The notes under the pieces are model-generated. The model was not told where the DNA came from, did not search any database, and saw nothing but the letters and a program-made list of their open reading frames with translations. Positions 19,488 to 28,775 of a stretch of 64,000 nt of DNA are shown here, piece by piece (the stretch's first letter is position 1; each line of letters begins with the position of its first letter). Origin of the DNA: Solibacillus daqui (lineage in GTDB: Bacteria; Bacillota; Bacilli; Bacillales_A; Planococcaceae); the NCBI RefSeq assembly GCF_028747805.1, contig NZ_CP114887.1, forward strand, positions 2,473,501-2,537,500, given 5' to 3'. Made by a program: the position numbers and the translations under genes.

Positions 19488-19864
19488 TACGACAGCCTCT
19501 CTAATAACTGAACAAAGGTTTGAAATGGTGTTGCAAACTCATTAACCCAATAAACAATAACAGTTAAGCGGACCGAAAGTGTAACTAACGATTCATAAGC
19601 CTCATACTCTAGCTGTTTCAATAAGGCACAAAATAAATCTTTACTTAAAAATAGCAGCGCCGTATAGAGTAACCCTTTACTATAGGGCACGCTTTGAAAT
19701 AATGTGGCAAGCTGCTGCCAAAGTGGGTAAACTTGAGTACGTAATATAAATTGCATGATAAAAAAAAAGATAATAATAACGATGATACTATGAAGCTTTT
19801 CAAATGATTGTTTAATAAGAATAAGCAACAATAATAATACAACACTAATAAATAGAATAATCAT
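19487..19864 (-). CDS. spoIIIAD: Stage III sporulation protein AD
   Basis: Small membrane protein of the SpoIIIA complex. 125 residues, with hydrophobic segments at about 1-18, 25-43, 66-80 and 96-110. Sequence similarity to B. subtilis SpoIIIAD (133 residues) is weak to my eye; the call rests on size, topology and its position between clear SpoIIIAC and SpoIIIAE. It overlaps spoIIIAC by one base and spoIIIAE by one base. Confidence 0.75.
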   Translation of the reverse strand: MIILFISVVLLLLLILIKQSFEKLHSIIVIIIFFFIMQFILRTQVYPLWQQLATLFQSVPYSKGLLYTALLFLSKDLFCALLKQLEYEAYESLVTLSVRLTVIVYWVNEFATPFQTFVQLLERLS

Positions 19865-20073
19865 TAGCTAATAGCCATTAACCACTGAAAAAACACGGCG
19901 ATTTCTTGAAAAAATAGTTTCAAAAAACGTAACAATTCAATTGTCATATACAAATACGCAACGAAAAATAAAAAATACGAAAATTCCTTTTTCCCAAGCT
20001 GTTCAAAAAATATATGAAGAAGTGCTATCACAATTCCCACACCTGCAACGCGTAGCACATCTTGTAGTTCCAC
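19864..20073 (-). CDS. spoIIIAC: Stage III sporulation protein AC
   Basis: 69-residue two-helix membrane protein. VLRVAGVGIVIALLH followed by EQLGKKEFSYFL matches B. subtilis SpoIIIAC (QIAGVGIVVAFLH, DQMGKKEYA) closely. The start is a GTG at 20073 with GGAGG eight bases upstream. It is the first gene of this operon: only about 105 bases, holding a terminator and a putative promoter, separate it from the upstream nitronate monooxygenase gene, so spoIIIAA and spoIIIAB are absent from this locus. Confidence 0.9.
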   Translation of the reverse strand: MELQDVLRVAGVGIVIALLHIFFEQLGKKEFSYFLFFVAYLYMTIELLRFLKLFFQEIAVFFQWLMAIS

Positions 20074-20096
20074 TAAGCCCTCCTCCTTTACGACAA

Positions 20097-20125
20097 ACTA
20101 TATGCAACATCAAAAAAATTAAGAC
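20097..20125 (-). promoter_or_regulatory. Possible sigma-E promoter of the spoIIIA operon
   Basis: On the minus strand GTCTTAAT (20118-20125) and CATATAGT (20097-20104), 13 bases apart, resemble the sigma-E pattern (GTCATATT-like -35, CATACAAT-like -10). The position just before spoIIIAC fits sigma-E control of spoIIIA known from B. subtilis. Match is partial. Confidence 0.35.
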
Positions 20126-20134
20126 CAAAAAAGC

Positions 20135-20163
20135 TGAATGAAAAGTAATTAACTTTCCATTCA
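20135..20163 (-). terminator. Terminator after the nitronate monooxygenase gene
   Basis: 12-bp stem with one G-T pair (20135-20146 with 20152-20163), five-base loop, followed on the minus strand by GC and six T. Confidence 0.8.
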
Positions 20164-20178
20164 ACTTAAAGAATTCTA

Positions 20179-21180
20179 TTAAAATAAACTATCAATAATT
20201 TCCTGTACTGATGCTTTCTTTGCTAAATAACTGTTTTCGCCCATCCAAAGTGATAAATATTCAGGTTTATTTTGAATTGCGCTTTCTTTGCGGATTTGTA
20301 ATGTTAAATAATGCTGAATTGGATATGGCGCTACAGTAGCATTTTGCAGCTGTTCTGTAAATTTGTTTTTTAATCCGCGTGCATATTTACCTGTAAATGC
20401 TTTTGTTAAAGTAGTTGACTGTTGTTCAGAATTAATAATCGCTTGCTTATGAGTGTCACTCGCATCACATTCATGTGCAGTTAATAATGCTGTTCCAATT
20501 TGAATATAATCTGCCCCTAAGCTAAACATTTGCTCGACATGATCTTTCGTCATAATACCACCCGCGGCAATAACAGGGATCGTTAGTTTCTCCTTTGCAT
20601 CTGCTACGAGCTCGGCTGTAGAAATTAACTCAATTGATTCTGTGAATGAGCCACGATGTCCCCCAGCTTCACTACCCTGAACAACTACTGCATCTAACCC
20701 AGCTTGTTGTACAGCTACAGCTTCCTCTACCGTTGTTGCTGTACCAATTAAGTACACGTCGTTATTTTTCAAACGAGAAATTACCTCTGCAGAAGGTAAA
20801 CCAAATGTAAATGATACGATCTTTACGCCTTCATCTAATATAGCTTGCACTTGTCCTTCAAACACTTCTGTTGATACAACACGTTGTGTATCTGGAATCC
20901 CTAATTCTTCATAGATAGGCTGCAATGCCCCGCGTGCCTCTTGTAAAATATTAATATCAATTCGCGGCTCTTCTTGTATAAATAAGTTGACACTAAAAGG
21001 CTTGTCTGTAAGCTCCTTTACTGCCCGAATAAATTCCAGTGTTTCTACGCCATTTAAATAGCCTGCCCCGATTGAACCTAACGTACCTGCCTCGCTACAC
21101 GCTGCAACAAATGAAGGTGTTGTAATGCCTGCCATCGGTGCTTGGATAATTGGTTTTACTAATTGTAGTTTTGTGCTCAT
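20179..21180 (-). CDS. Nitronate monooxygenase / FabK-like flavoprotein
   Basis: FMN-dependent TIM-barrel enzyme of the 2-nitropropane dioxygenase family; oxidises nitronates or, in FabK relatives, reduces enoyl-ACP. 333 residues. Seen: PIIQAPMAGITTPSFVAACS, the conserved VVVQGSEAGGHRGSF (about residue 170), AAGGIMTKDHVEQM and GADYIQIGTALL (FMN phosphate site). The HRG motif and lack of an adjacent fab cluster favour nitronate monooxygenase. The gene has its own terminator; start ATG 21180. Confidence 0.85.
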   Translation of the reverse strand: MSTKLQLVKPIIQAPMAGITTPSFVAACSEAGTLGSIGAGYLNGVETLEFIRAVKELTDKPFSVNLFIQEEPRIDINILQEARGALQPIYEELGIPDTQRVVSTEVFEGQVQAILDEGVKIVSFTFGLPSAEVISRLKNNDVYLIGTATTVEEAVAVQQAGLDAVVVQGSEAGGHRGSFTESIELISTAELVADAKEKLTIPVIAAGGIMTKDHVEQMFSLGADYIQIGTALLTAHECDASDTHKQAIINSEQQSTTLTKAFTGKYARGLKNKFTEQLQNATVAPYPIQHYLTLQIRKESAIQNKPEYLSLWMGENSYLAKKASVQEIIDSLF

Positions 21181-21300
21181 AGCTGCTTCACTCCTTTCCT
21201 TGATTATACTTAATCTCTACTTTTTTTGGCTATAATTTGTAAACGTTTTCTATATTTCGTCCCTATGTACTAAAAAGCCGTTTTCAAAGAGAATAAAAAA

Positions 21301-21335
21301 AGATAGAAATGCCGAATGACACAGCATTTCTATCT
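21301..21335 (-). terminator. Terminator after efp
   Basis: Perfect 12-bp stem (21301-21312 with 21324-21335), 11-base loop, followed on the minus strand by six T. It ends the aroQ-pepQ-efp unit. Confidence 0.88.
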
Positions 21336-21343
21336 TCAATCAA

Positions 21344-21901
21344 TTACGCACGTGATACGTAAGAGCCTTCAGTTGTGTTGATGATTAATTTGTCGCCTTG
21401 GTTTACGAAGAATGGAACGTTTACGACTAAGCCTGTTTCCATTTTCGCCGGTTTTGAACCACCCGAAGCTGTATCACCTTTAATACCTGGCTCAGTTTCA
21501 GCAACTTCTAAAGTTACTGTGTTTGGTAATTCGATACCAATTAATTCGCCTTGGAAAGATTGGATGTGTAGCTCCATGTTTTCTAATAAGTATAATAACT
21601 CATCTTGAATTTGAGCTTCCGCTAAAGTTGTTTGGTCATAAGATTCCATGTCCATGAACACATGCTCGTCACCTTGTGCATATAAGTATTGCATTTTGCG
21701 ATTTTCAATCATCGCTTTTTCTACTTTTTCACCTGCACGGAACGTTTTTTCCGTTACGTTACCATTACGTAGGTTACGTAATTTTGAACGAACGAATGCT
21801 GCACCTTTACCTGGTTTTACGTGTTGGAATTCTAGTACGCGGAATAAGTTACCGTCTACGATAATCGTTAAACCTGTACGGAAGTCGTTTACTGAGATCA
21901 T
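21344..21901 (-). CDS. efp: Elongation factor P
   Basis: Rescues ribosomes stalled on polyproline. 185 residues: [13 protein letters not shown], the loop [17 protein letters not shown] with the tip lysine (KPGKG, about residue 32), and the C-terminal OB domain with [25 protein letters not shown]. Ten to twenty bases after pepQ, with GGAGG upstream; same order as in B. subtilis (pepQ-efp). Confidence 0.97.
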   Translation of the reverse strand: MISVNDFRTGLTIIVDGNLFRVLEFQHVKPGKGAAFVRSKLRNLRNGNVTEKTFRAGEKVEKAMIENRKMQYLYAQGDEHVFMDMESYDQTTLAEAQIQDELLYLLENMELHIQSFQGELIGIELPNTVTLEVAETEPGIKGDTASGGSKPAKMETGLVVNVPFFVNQGDKLIINTTEGSYVSRA

Positions 21902-21918
21902 GAGTTATTTCCTCCAAA

Positions 21919-22977
21919 TTATAAAATGATTAATTTTTTATCAGAATGATTTAGAATTTCATTACCCGTTTCTGTGATTAAAATATCGTCCTCAATTCGA
22001 ACACCGCCAACGCCGGGAATGTATACACCTGGCTCGATTGTTACAACCATATTTGGCTCTAAAACAACTTCTGAACGGAAATTCAGTCCAGGACCTTCAT
22101 GCACTTCTAAACCAATGCCATGGCCTAATGAGTGACCGAATGCTTCACCTAAGCCTTTAGATTTCAAATAATCACGAGACACAGCGTCTGCTTGTGCACC
22201 TGTCATACCAGGGCCTACTTTTTCTAGGGCTAAAAGTTGTGACTCTAATACAGCGTTGTACATTTCCACTAGCTGCTCAGAAGGTTGTCCTACAGCTACT
22301 GTACGTGTAATATCCGAAATGTAACCATTATAGTAAGCACCAAAATCAAGCGTTACAAAATCACCTGTTTCAATGATTTTATCAGTTGCTACTCCATGTG
22401 GTAACGCAGAACGTAGACCACTTGCAACGATAATATCAAAAGATGAGCTTGTAGCACCTTGTTTACGCATGAAAAATTCTAATTCATTTGACACATCAAG
22501 TTCAGTAATACCTGGCTTGATGAAATTTAAAATATGTGTAAATGCATTGTCTGCAATTTCACATGCAACCTTAATAATATTAATCTCTTCCTGACTCTTA
22601 ATCAAGCGAATTTTTTCAATAACACCTGAAAGTGGAACAAAATCAGCTTTTACAGAAGATTTATACACTTCATACGTACCATAATGCATTGCGTCTTTTT
22701 CAAAAGCTAATGTTTTCACACCCATCATCGCTGCTTGGTTTGCTACTTCTTCAAAAATTGTCCCTTTATGTTGCTCAATACGGAAATCTTTTATTTGTGC
22801 TGCAGCTTGTTCTGTGTAACGAAAATCTGTAATAAATACCGCATCATTTTGTGAAACGATTGCTACCCCAGCCGTTCCTGTGAAGCCTGTCATGTAACGA
22901 CGGTTGTATTCATTTGTAATTAAAATTGCATCGACTTGGTTGTCGATTAATGCTTGACGTAATTTTGCTAGTTTCAT
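21919..22977 (-). CDS. Xaa-Pro aminopeptidase family (M24B), YqhT-like
   Basis: Pita-bread metallopeptidase that trims X-Pro peptides. 352 residues: creatinase-like N-domain (1-120) and catalytic domain (130-352). The five metal ligands are visible: Asp in LDFGAYYNG, Asp in ISDITRTV, His in GHSLGHGIGLEVHE, Glu in VTIEPGVY and Glu in VRIEDDILI. Located between aroQ and efp, as yqhT is in B. subtilis; the three form a tight operon. Confidence 0.93.
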   Translation of the reverse strand: MKLAKLRQALIDNQVDAILITNEYNRRYMTGFTGTAGVAIVSQNDAVFITDFRYTEQAAAQIKDFRIEQHKGTIFEEVANQAAMMGVKTLAFEKDAMHYGTYEVYKSSVKADFVPLSGVIEKIRLIKSQEEINIIKVACEIADNAFTHILNFIKPGITELDVSNELEFFMRKQGATSSSFDIIVASGLRSALPHGVATDKIIETGDFVTLDFGAYYNGYISDITRTVAVGQPSEQLVEMYNAVLESQLLALEKVGPGMTGAQADAVSRDYLKSKGLGEAFGHSLGHGIGLEVHEGPGLNFRSEVVLEPNMVVTIEPGVYIPGVGGVRIEDDILITETGNEILNHSDKKLIIL

Positions 22978-22998
22978 AATTAGTACTCCCCTTTTCTA

Positions 22999-23424
22999 CT
23001 ATTGTAAAAACTTGCGTAATGCTAACTCATAGCCAAATGTTCCTAGACCACATATTTGCCCAACACATTCTGCTGCTAGCTTTGATTCATGACGGAAAGC
23101 TTCACGTGCATGAATATTTGAAATATGTACTTCAATAACAGGTACATCCACTGAAGCAATAGCATCTCGGAGCGCAATACTTGTATGTGTATATGCGCCA
23201 GGGTTAATTACAATGCCAGAAACTTCAGTATCTGCTGCTTCATGAATCCAGTCGATTAACTGTCCTTCATGATTGGATTGACGAAAATCTACTGTAGCCT
23301 CAAACTGTGCAACAAGTACTTCACATTTACGTTTTACATCATCTAGCGTTTCTGAACCATAAATTTCTGGTTCACGCTTGCCTAAACGATTTAAATTAGG
23401 ACCATTTAAAACGAGGTATTTCAT
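22999..23424 (-). CDS. aroQ: 3-dehydroquinate dehydratase, type II
   Basis: Third step of the shikimate pathway. 141 residues; [17 protein letters not shown] at the start with the catalytic tyrosine loop, [17 protein letters not shown], and [17 protein letters not shown] with the catalytic histidine. Type II fold, dodecameric by family. Upstream gap of 80 bases to yqhR. Confidence 0.96.
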   Translation of the reverse strand: MKYLVLNGPNLNRLGKREPEIYGSETLDDVKRKCEVLVAQFEATVDFRQSNHEGQLIDWIHEAADTEVSGIVINPGAYTHTSIALRDAIASVDVPVIEVHISNIHAREAFRHESKLAAECVGQICGLGTFGYELALRKFLQ

Positions 23425-23504
23425 TTTTAGCGCTCCTTTTTACGTACTGTCCTTTATTTTATCACAGAGTTTTCAGACTTCAATACTTTCGAATTACGAA
23501 ATAA

Positions 23505-23903
23505 TTATTTACGAATTGAATGGGCTGTTTCCGTTAAAAAGCGCATCGATATAAGTAACAGCACAATAAATGGTACAGATAACTTTTTAATCGACGTCCA
23601 TTCAATAGGAAGATTTCGTACTTGCCACTCGACAACGAATGCCAAAACGAGACCAAAAACGAGCGAAACAACTAACGGAGAAATAAAAATAGGTAGTTCA
23701 AATACAACTAATAGAACATACGCAACGGCAAACAAGATGAAAAATAGTACCATCCAACAAGCAAGTGTCGTCCATTCAAACTTTTCGACTTTTTGTAAAA
23801 AATGTATTGGGTTCCACTTTATCAACTTAAATAAATGTAATCCTTTTAAACTTACAGTAAATACCAATGCTATAACAACAGCAGTCATTAATCTTTGCAT
23901 CAT
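23505..23903 (-). CDS. yqhR: YqhR-like membrane protein
   Basis: About 133 residues with four hydrophobic helices (about 4-22, 45-65, 68-95, 110-128). Function unknown. I call it YqhR from position (between aroQ and divergent yqhQ, as in B. subtilis) and topology rather than strong sequence identity. Start is one of two adjacent ATGs, 23903 or 23900, after GGAAGGGGAG. Confidence 0.7.
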   Translation of the reverse strand: MMQRLMTAVVIALVFTVSLKGLHLFKLIKWNPIHFLQKVEKFEWTTLACWMVLFFILFAVAYVLLVVFELPIFISPLVVSLVFGLVLAFVVEWQVRNLPIEWTSIKKLSVPFIVLLLISMRFLTETAHSIRK

Positions 23904-24063
23904 AACTCCCCTTCCATACGGACTAGTATGCACAATTCAAAAATTCCTATGCCGATACGTAGTGCTTTTCTACAAAATTTAGTACAATATGAAAATGAAA
24001 CTTGCATGACGGACGTTAGTACTCTGCTGTGCAAAATAGATAAAGAGAGTGGTGTACGTAAAA

Positions 24064-25002
24064 TTGAGTAATAACGCGCCAATATATGGTGGACAGGCTC
24101 TTTTAGAAGGTGTTATGTTCACAGGACAAGATCATATGGTTACTGCAATTCGTCGAAATGACAATTCAATTGATTACTTCCATGTAAAAAAAGAGAAAAA
24201 ACCAATTTATCAAAAGCTGAAGAAAATTCCATTTGTTCGTGGGGTTGTGGCTTTGATTGAATCGGCAGGATTTGGTTCACGTCATTTGCAGTTTGCTTCA
24301 GATCGTTATGATGTAAACCCTGGTGAGGAAGAAGAAAATAGTGGTGAAGAGCCATCAAAATTAATGATGATATTAGGCGTTGCTGCAATTGGAGTATTAT
24401 CATTTTTATTTGGGAAGTTCGTCTTCACGTTAGTGCCTATGTTTTTGGCTGAATTTTTTAAGCCTTGGTTCCCTGGAAAAACGATACAAATTTTAATCGA
24501 AACCGGTTTTAAATTAATTCTATTATTAGTATATTTACAACTTATTTCTATGACACCACTGATTAAGCGTGTATTCCAATATCATGGTGCCGAGCATAAA
24601 GTCATCAACTGTCATGAAGCCGGTTTAGAATTGACGGTCGAAAACGTACAAAAACAATCACGTTTACATTATCGTTGTGGTTCAAGTTTTATTTTATTTA
24701 CTGTTATTGTTGGGATGTTTACATATTTCTTCGTTCCAGTAGATCCTCTTTGGGTACGTTTAATGAGTCGTATTTTATTAATTCCTGTAGTAATTGGGAT
24801 TTCATTTGAAGTGTTACAAGCAACGAATGCGGTGCGTGATGTTCCGGGGCTTCGCTTCTTAGGCTATCCTGGGCTTTGGCTACAATTACTAACTACAAAA
24901 GAGCCAAAAGATGATATGGTTGAAGTGGCAATCGCTTCATTCAACAAGCTACACGAAGTAGAAAAAAATCCAGAAATCGCTAAAACTTTAGCGCATGATT
25001 AA
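24064..25002 (+). CDS. yqhQ: YqhQ, DUF1385 membrane protein
   Basis: Conserved Firmicutes membrane protein with unknown biochemical role. About 312 residues: APIYGGQALLEGVMFTG near the N-terminus, membrane helices at about 100-130, 145-165 and 205-245, the hallmark YHGAEHKVINCHEAG and HYRCGSSFILFT. The start is uncertain: a TTG at 24064 has GGTG nine bases upstream, and two GTGs at 24049 and 24052 are in frame. It is divergent from yqhR and followed by its own terminator. Confidence 0.9.
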   Translation: MSNNAPIYGGQALLEGVMFTGQDHMVTAIRRNDNSIDYFHVKKEKKPIYQKLKKIPFVRGVVALIESAGFGSRHLQFASDRYDVNPGEEEENSGEEPSKLMMILGVAAIGVLSFLFGKFVFTLVPMFLAEFFKPWFPGKTIQILIETGFKLILLLVYLQLISMTPLIKRVFQYHGAEHKVINCHEAGLELTVENVQKQSRLHYRCGSSFILFTVIVGMFTYFFVPVDPLWVRLMSRILLIPVVIGISFEVLQATNAVRDVPGLRFLGYPGLWLQLLTTKEPKDDMVEVAIASFNKLHEVEKNPEIAKTLAHD

Positions 25003-25010
25003 TATGCCAA

Positions 25011-25038
25011 AGGGAATGTACAAGTTTGTACATTCTCT
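25011..25038 (+). terminator. Terminator after yqhQ
   Basis: 13-bp stem with one G-T pair (25011-25023 with 25026-25038; the inner pairs form the loop), followed by a T run. Confidence 0.85.
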
Positions 25039-25081
25039 TTTTTGATTCTTTAAAATTATTTAGTAACCCGAACTATTTACA

Positions 25082-25110
25082 TTGAGTTCACAAAAATAAT
25101 TTGGCATAAT
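25082..25110 (+). promoter_or_regulatory. Sigma-A type promoter of the ABC exporter genes
   Basis: TTGAGT (25082-25087), 17-base spacer, CATAAT (25105-25110), about 40 bases before the first ABC gene. Confidence 0.5.
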
Positions 25111-25151
25111 AAAAATAAAATTCAGTTTATTTCAAGGCAAGGAGTATTAAC

Positions 25152-26867
25152 ATGAAAACTGTTTTACAATTTGCGAGGCGTTATAAATGGCCCGCGCTGA
25201 TTGCATTTTGCTTAATGTTACTAGAGCTTGCGAGCGATTTAATTCAACCGCTCTTTATGGCCAACATCATTAATAAAGGTCTGCTAGAGGATAACCTCAA
25301 CAGTGTTGCATTTTGGGGTGGTAGCCTTTTTGTGCTTGCACTGTTCTCACTATTGAGTGGTGTCCTCAATTCCTTCTTTTCAGCACATGTTGCACATAGT
25401 TTCGGATTTGATATACGAAAAGCACTGTATAGTAAAATACAATCACTTACGATGGCGACTTACTTATCCTATCCCTCGTCTAGTTTGATTACACGTTTAA
25501 CAAGCGACGTTACGCAAACTATGAACATCGTCTTTATGATGCTTCGAATCGCCATGAAAGCGCCACTTATGGCCATTGGATCAATCATTATGGCATTTGT
25601 CATTAACGTAAAACTCGCGCTTATTTTATGTATCAGTTTTCCTTTCTTAGTCATCTTTTTAGTATGGATGATTTCTATTGGAATTAAGTTATTTGCACAA
25701 GTACAAAATCGTCTAGATGGCGTAAATCGTCAGCTTCAAGAAGGATTACAGGCGGTACGTTTAATCAAAGCATATATGCGTGGAAACTTTGAGGCTAGCC
25801 GGTTCCAAAGTGTCGCAGAAGACTTAAAATTCGATACAATAAAAGCGACACGCGTTATGGAAATTGCGCTACCAATCTTACAATTTGTTATGAATATTAG
25901 CTTACTTGTGGTCATTTGGATCGGTGCGGATGCAATTCGAGCAAATGATATTCTAGCTGGGGATTTAGCTGCAATCATTAACTACGCATTCCGCATGACT
26001 TCAGCGTTTTCAATGTTTTCATTTATCATTATTGCTTATGCCCGTGCAAAGGCTTCAGCTGAACGAATCGAGGAAGTGTTAACTATTACGGATGGTACAG
26101 AAGAGATTCAAGTATCCAGCATCCCCCTATTACAAAGCTTTAAAATTCGGTTCGACCATGTGTCATTCTACTATCCAAATTCAACTGACGAAACGTTACA
26201 CAATTTATCATTTACAATTCAAAGCGGTGAAAAAATTGCCATTATGGGGACAACCGGCTCAGGAAAATCAACAATATTACAACTTGTTGAAAATTTTTAT
26301 GAAGCAACCTCGGGAGCCATTTATATTAACGAGCAAAATATTCGGGATATTCCATTACAGCAACTACGCCATTCTATTGCCTATGTACCACAGCAATCGT
26401 TATTATTTTCTGGAACAATTTTAGAAAATTTACGTTGGGGACGTCAGGATGCTTCATACGAAGAAATTATAGAAGCTACAAAAAAAGCACAAATTCACAA
26501 TGCTATTGAATCATTTGAACATCAATATGAGACAATGATTGGTCAACGGGGTATTAATCTATCTGGTGGCCAAAAGCAGCGTTTAGCGATTGCACGTGCT
26601 TTACTAAAGCCATCATCACTTTTAATTTTAGATGATAGTACTTCTGCGCTTGATGTAAATACCGAGAAAAAACTTTGGCAAGCACTTGATGAAGAACCAC
26701 TAACAATGCTGGTTGTAACACAAAAAATTCATACAGCCCAAACAGCAGACCGTATTTTACTTATTGAAGAAGGTAAACTAAGTGGATTCGGTACTCATGA
26801 GGAGCTTTTAAAAACGAACAAATTATACAACAAAATTGTGGCTTCTCAGCAGGAGGTGCTTGCATGA
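25152..26867 (+). CDS. ABC exporter half-transporter, subunit 1 (YfiB-like)
   Basis: Membrane-NBD fusion of the type IV exporter class, 571 residues, six membrane helices in about 1-300. The NBD has Walker A GTTGSGKST (about 366), Q-loop PQQS, intact signature LSGGQKQR (about 470), but the catalytic glutamate after Walker B is Asp (LLILDDSTSALD) and the switch histidine is replaced by Gln (VVTQKIHT). Its own ATP site is therefore expected to be the degenerate one. It overlaps the next gene by four bases. Similar to B. subtilis YfiB of the YfiBC pair; substrate unknown, probably drugs or lipids. AAGGAG precedes the ATG by seven bases. Confidence 0.9.
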   Translation: MKTVLQFARRYKWPALIAFCLMLLELASDLIQPLFMANIINKGLLEDNLNSVAFWGGSLFVLALFSLLSGVLNSFFSAHVAHSFGFDIRKALYSKIQSLTMATYLSYPSSSLITRLTSDVTQTMNIVFMMLRIAMKAPLMAIGSIIMAFVINVKLALILCISFPFLVIFLVWMISIGIKLFAQVQNRLDGVNRQLQEGLQAVRLIKAYMRGNFEASRFQSVAEDLKFDTIKATRVMEIALPILQFVMNISLLVVIWIGADAIRANDILAGDLAAIINYAFRMTSAFSMFSFIIIAYARAKASAERIEEVLTITDGTEEIQVSSIPLLQSFKIRFDHVSFYYPNSTDETLHNLSFTIQSGEKIAIMGTTGSGKSTILQLVENFYEATSGAIYINEQNIRDIPLQQLRHSIAYVPQQSLLFSGTILENLRWGRQDASYEEIIEATKKAQIHNAIESFEHQYETMIGQRGINLSGGQKQRLAIARALLKPSSLLILDDSTSALDVNTEKKLWQALDEEPLTMLVVTQKIHTAQTADRILLIEEGKLSGFGTHEELLKTNKLYNKIVASQQEVLA

Positions 26868-28663
26868 GGAAAATTTTTAACTATGAACCGATTATTACAA
26901 AAGAACAAATTAAGCAAACAAGCGGCAAAAAGAAAAAAGGTGCTCGTGCGGAAAACTGGACGTACACGATTAAGCGTATTTTAGATTTCGTAGCCGAACA
27001 AAAAGCGCTATTAATGGTTGTGTTAGTTTTAGTAGTGGTAAGTTCTGTACTGGCACTTATTGGTCCATTTATTATTGGCCGATTAATCGACCGTTTTATT
27101 GAAGGTGGCTCTCTTAGCGCACTCGATAAATGGCTTTATGGCTTAGCGCTAATTTACTTACTTTACGGACTTGCAAGCTACTTCCAAAACTATTGGATGG
27201 TTAGCATTGCACAGCAAACCGTGTATCGTATTCGTACGCAGTTATATGAGCATTTCTTTAAGCTGCCACTACGTTTTTTCGATAAACGCAAGCACGGTGA
27301 ACTAATGAGCCGCGCAACAAATGATATCGAAACAATTAGCTCAACATTAAACAGTGCATTTATTCAAGTCGTTTCTAGTATTTTAACGCTAACAGGTACT
27401 GTTGCCGTAATGCTTTGGTTGAGCCCACTGTTAACCCTTGTTACAATGCTGATAATTCCGCTTATGTTTTATGGTATGCGCTGGATAACAAAGCGTACGA
27501 GCTTACTCTTTAAACAACAACAGGCCGCCATTGGAGAAATGAATGGTTTAATTGAAGAGTCGATTACTGGGCAACATGTCGTAAAGGCGTTTTCGCAAGA
27601 ACAAGAAATGCTAAGACAGTTTGATGAAAAAAATAACCGTATTCGTTCAGTAGGTTTTTGGAGTTTGACCTATTCTGGCTTCATTCCAAAAGTAATGAAC
27701 ACATTAAACAGTTTAAGCTTTGCTATTGTTGCCTGCGTTGGTGGTATTTTCGCGTATTACGGACATATTTCCATTGGGACGATTGTTATTTTTACGGAAT
27801 ATGCGCGTCAGTTTACACGTCCATTAAACGATTTAGCCAACCAATTTAATACCGTTTTATCAGCACTTGCTGGGGCTGAGCGTGTGTTTTTAATTTTAGA
27901 TAAAAAGCCTGACCAAATTGAAGGAAATAATGTAACCTTATCAGGTGATGTTCGTTTTGATAATGTATCATTCCAATACGATCAAGATGCGGTAAAGCCT
28001 ACCCTTTTAAACGTTTCATTTAATGTTGAATCCGGGCAATCTGTTGCGTTAATTGGCCAAACGGGTGCTGGTAAAACAACCATTATGCAGCTGTTAACAG
28101 GGCTATATGAAAAAACGGCCGGACGAATTTTATTTGATGGTGTGCCGATTGAGGAAATTTCTAAAGCCAATTTACGAAAGCAAATGGCCTTTGTTTTACA
28201 GGATCCGTTTTTATTTGAAATGTCGATTAAGGACAATATCCGTTATGGTAAGCTTGATGCAACCGACGAGGAAATTATCGAAGCGGCAAAAAAGGCAAAT
28301 GCGCATAACTTTATTGATAGGTTACCAAACGGCTATGATACCGTGGTTTCGGGTGATGGCAGTCAAATTTCACAAGGGCAAAAGCAGTTAATATCTATTG
28401 CACGTGCCTTTGTTGCTAATCCGAAAATTTTATTATTAGATGAAGCTACAAGTAGCATTGATACTGTAACCGAACTGCATATCCAAGCCGCGCTTGAAAA
28501 ATTAATGCAAGGTCGGACAAGTTTTATTATTGCCCACCGCCTCAATACCATTTCACAGGTGGATTACGTCATCGTACTAAACCAAGGGCAAATTGTAGAA
28601 CAAGGTTCGCGTAACCAACTCATTGAGGAGCAAGGGATATTCGGTCAAATGTTAAATGTTTAA
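26864..28663 (+). CDS. ABC exporter half-transporter, subunit 2 (YfiC-like)
   Basis: 599 residues: a soluble basic N-terminal stretch (NYEPIITKEQIKQ, KKKKGARAEN), six membrane helices (about 45-320) and an NBD. Walker A GQTGAGKTT, full Walker B LLLDEATSSID and switch histidine FIIAHRLNT are intact, but the signature is altered to ISQGQKQL. This complements subunit 1: the dimer would have one working ATP site (this Walker A/B with the LSGGQ of subunit 1) and one degenerate site. Start ATG overlaps the previous stop (ATGA) and has AGGAGG upstream. Confidence 0.92.
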   Translation: MRKIFNYEPIITKEQIKQTSGKKKKGARAENWTYTIKRILDFVAEQKALLMVVLVLVVVSSVLALIGPFIIGRLIDRFIEGGSLSALDKWLYGLALIYLLYGLASYFQNYWMVSIAQQTVYRIRTQLYEHFFKLPLRFFDKRKHGELMSRATNDIETISSTLNSAFIQVVSSILTLTGTVAVMLWLSPLLTLVTMLIIPLMFYGMRWITKRTSLLFKQQQAAIGEMNGLIEESITGQHVVKAFSQEQEMLRQFDEKNNRIRSVGFWSLTYSGFIPKVMNTLNSLSFAIVACVGGIFAYYGHISIGTIVIFTEYARQFTRPLNDLANQFNTVLSALAGAERVFLILDKKPDQIEGNNVTLSGDVRFDNVSFQYDQDAVKPTLLNVSFNVESGQSVALIGQTGAGKTTIMQLLTGLYEKTAGRILFDGVPIEEISKANLRKQMAFVLQDPFLFEMSIKDNIRYGKLDATDEEIIEAAKKANAHNFIDRLPNGYDTVVSGDGSQISQGQKQLISIARAFVANPKILLLDEATSSIDTVTELHIQAALEKLMQGRTSFIIAHRLNTISQVDYVIVLNQGQIVEQGSRNQLIEEQGIFGQMLNV

Positions 28664-28711
28664 CTATCTGCACTACACGTGCTAGATTTAGAAAATGCTT
28701 TCTCAAATTAC

Positions 28712-28749
28712 AATGGGGTGCTAGAAATTACTTTTCCGGCACTCCCATT
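28712..28749 (+). terminator. Terminator after the ABC exporter genes
   Basis: AATGGG-GTGC (28712-28721) pairs with GCACTCCCATT (28739-28749) with a one-base bulge, followed by TTTT. Confidence 0.65.
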
Positions 28750-28775
28750 TTTGATTTCATTTTTAATAATTATTG

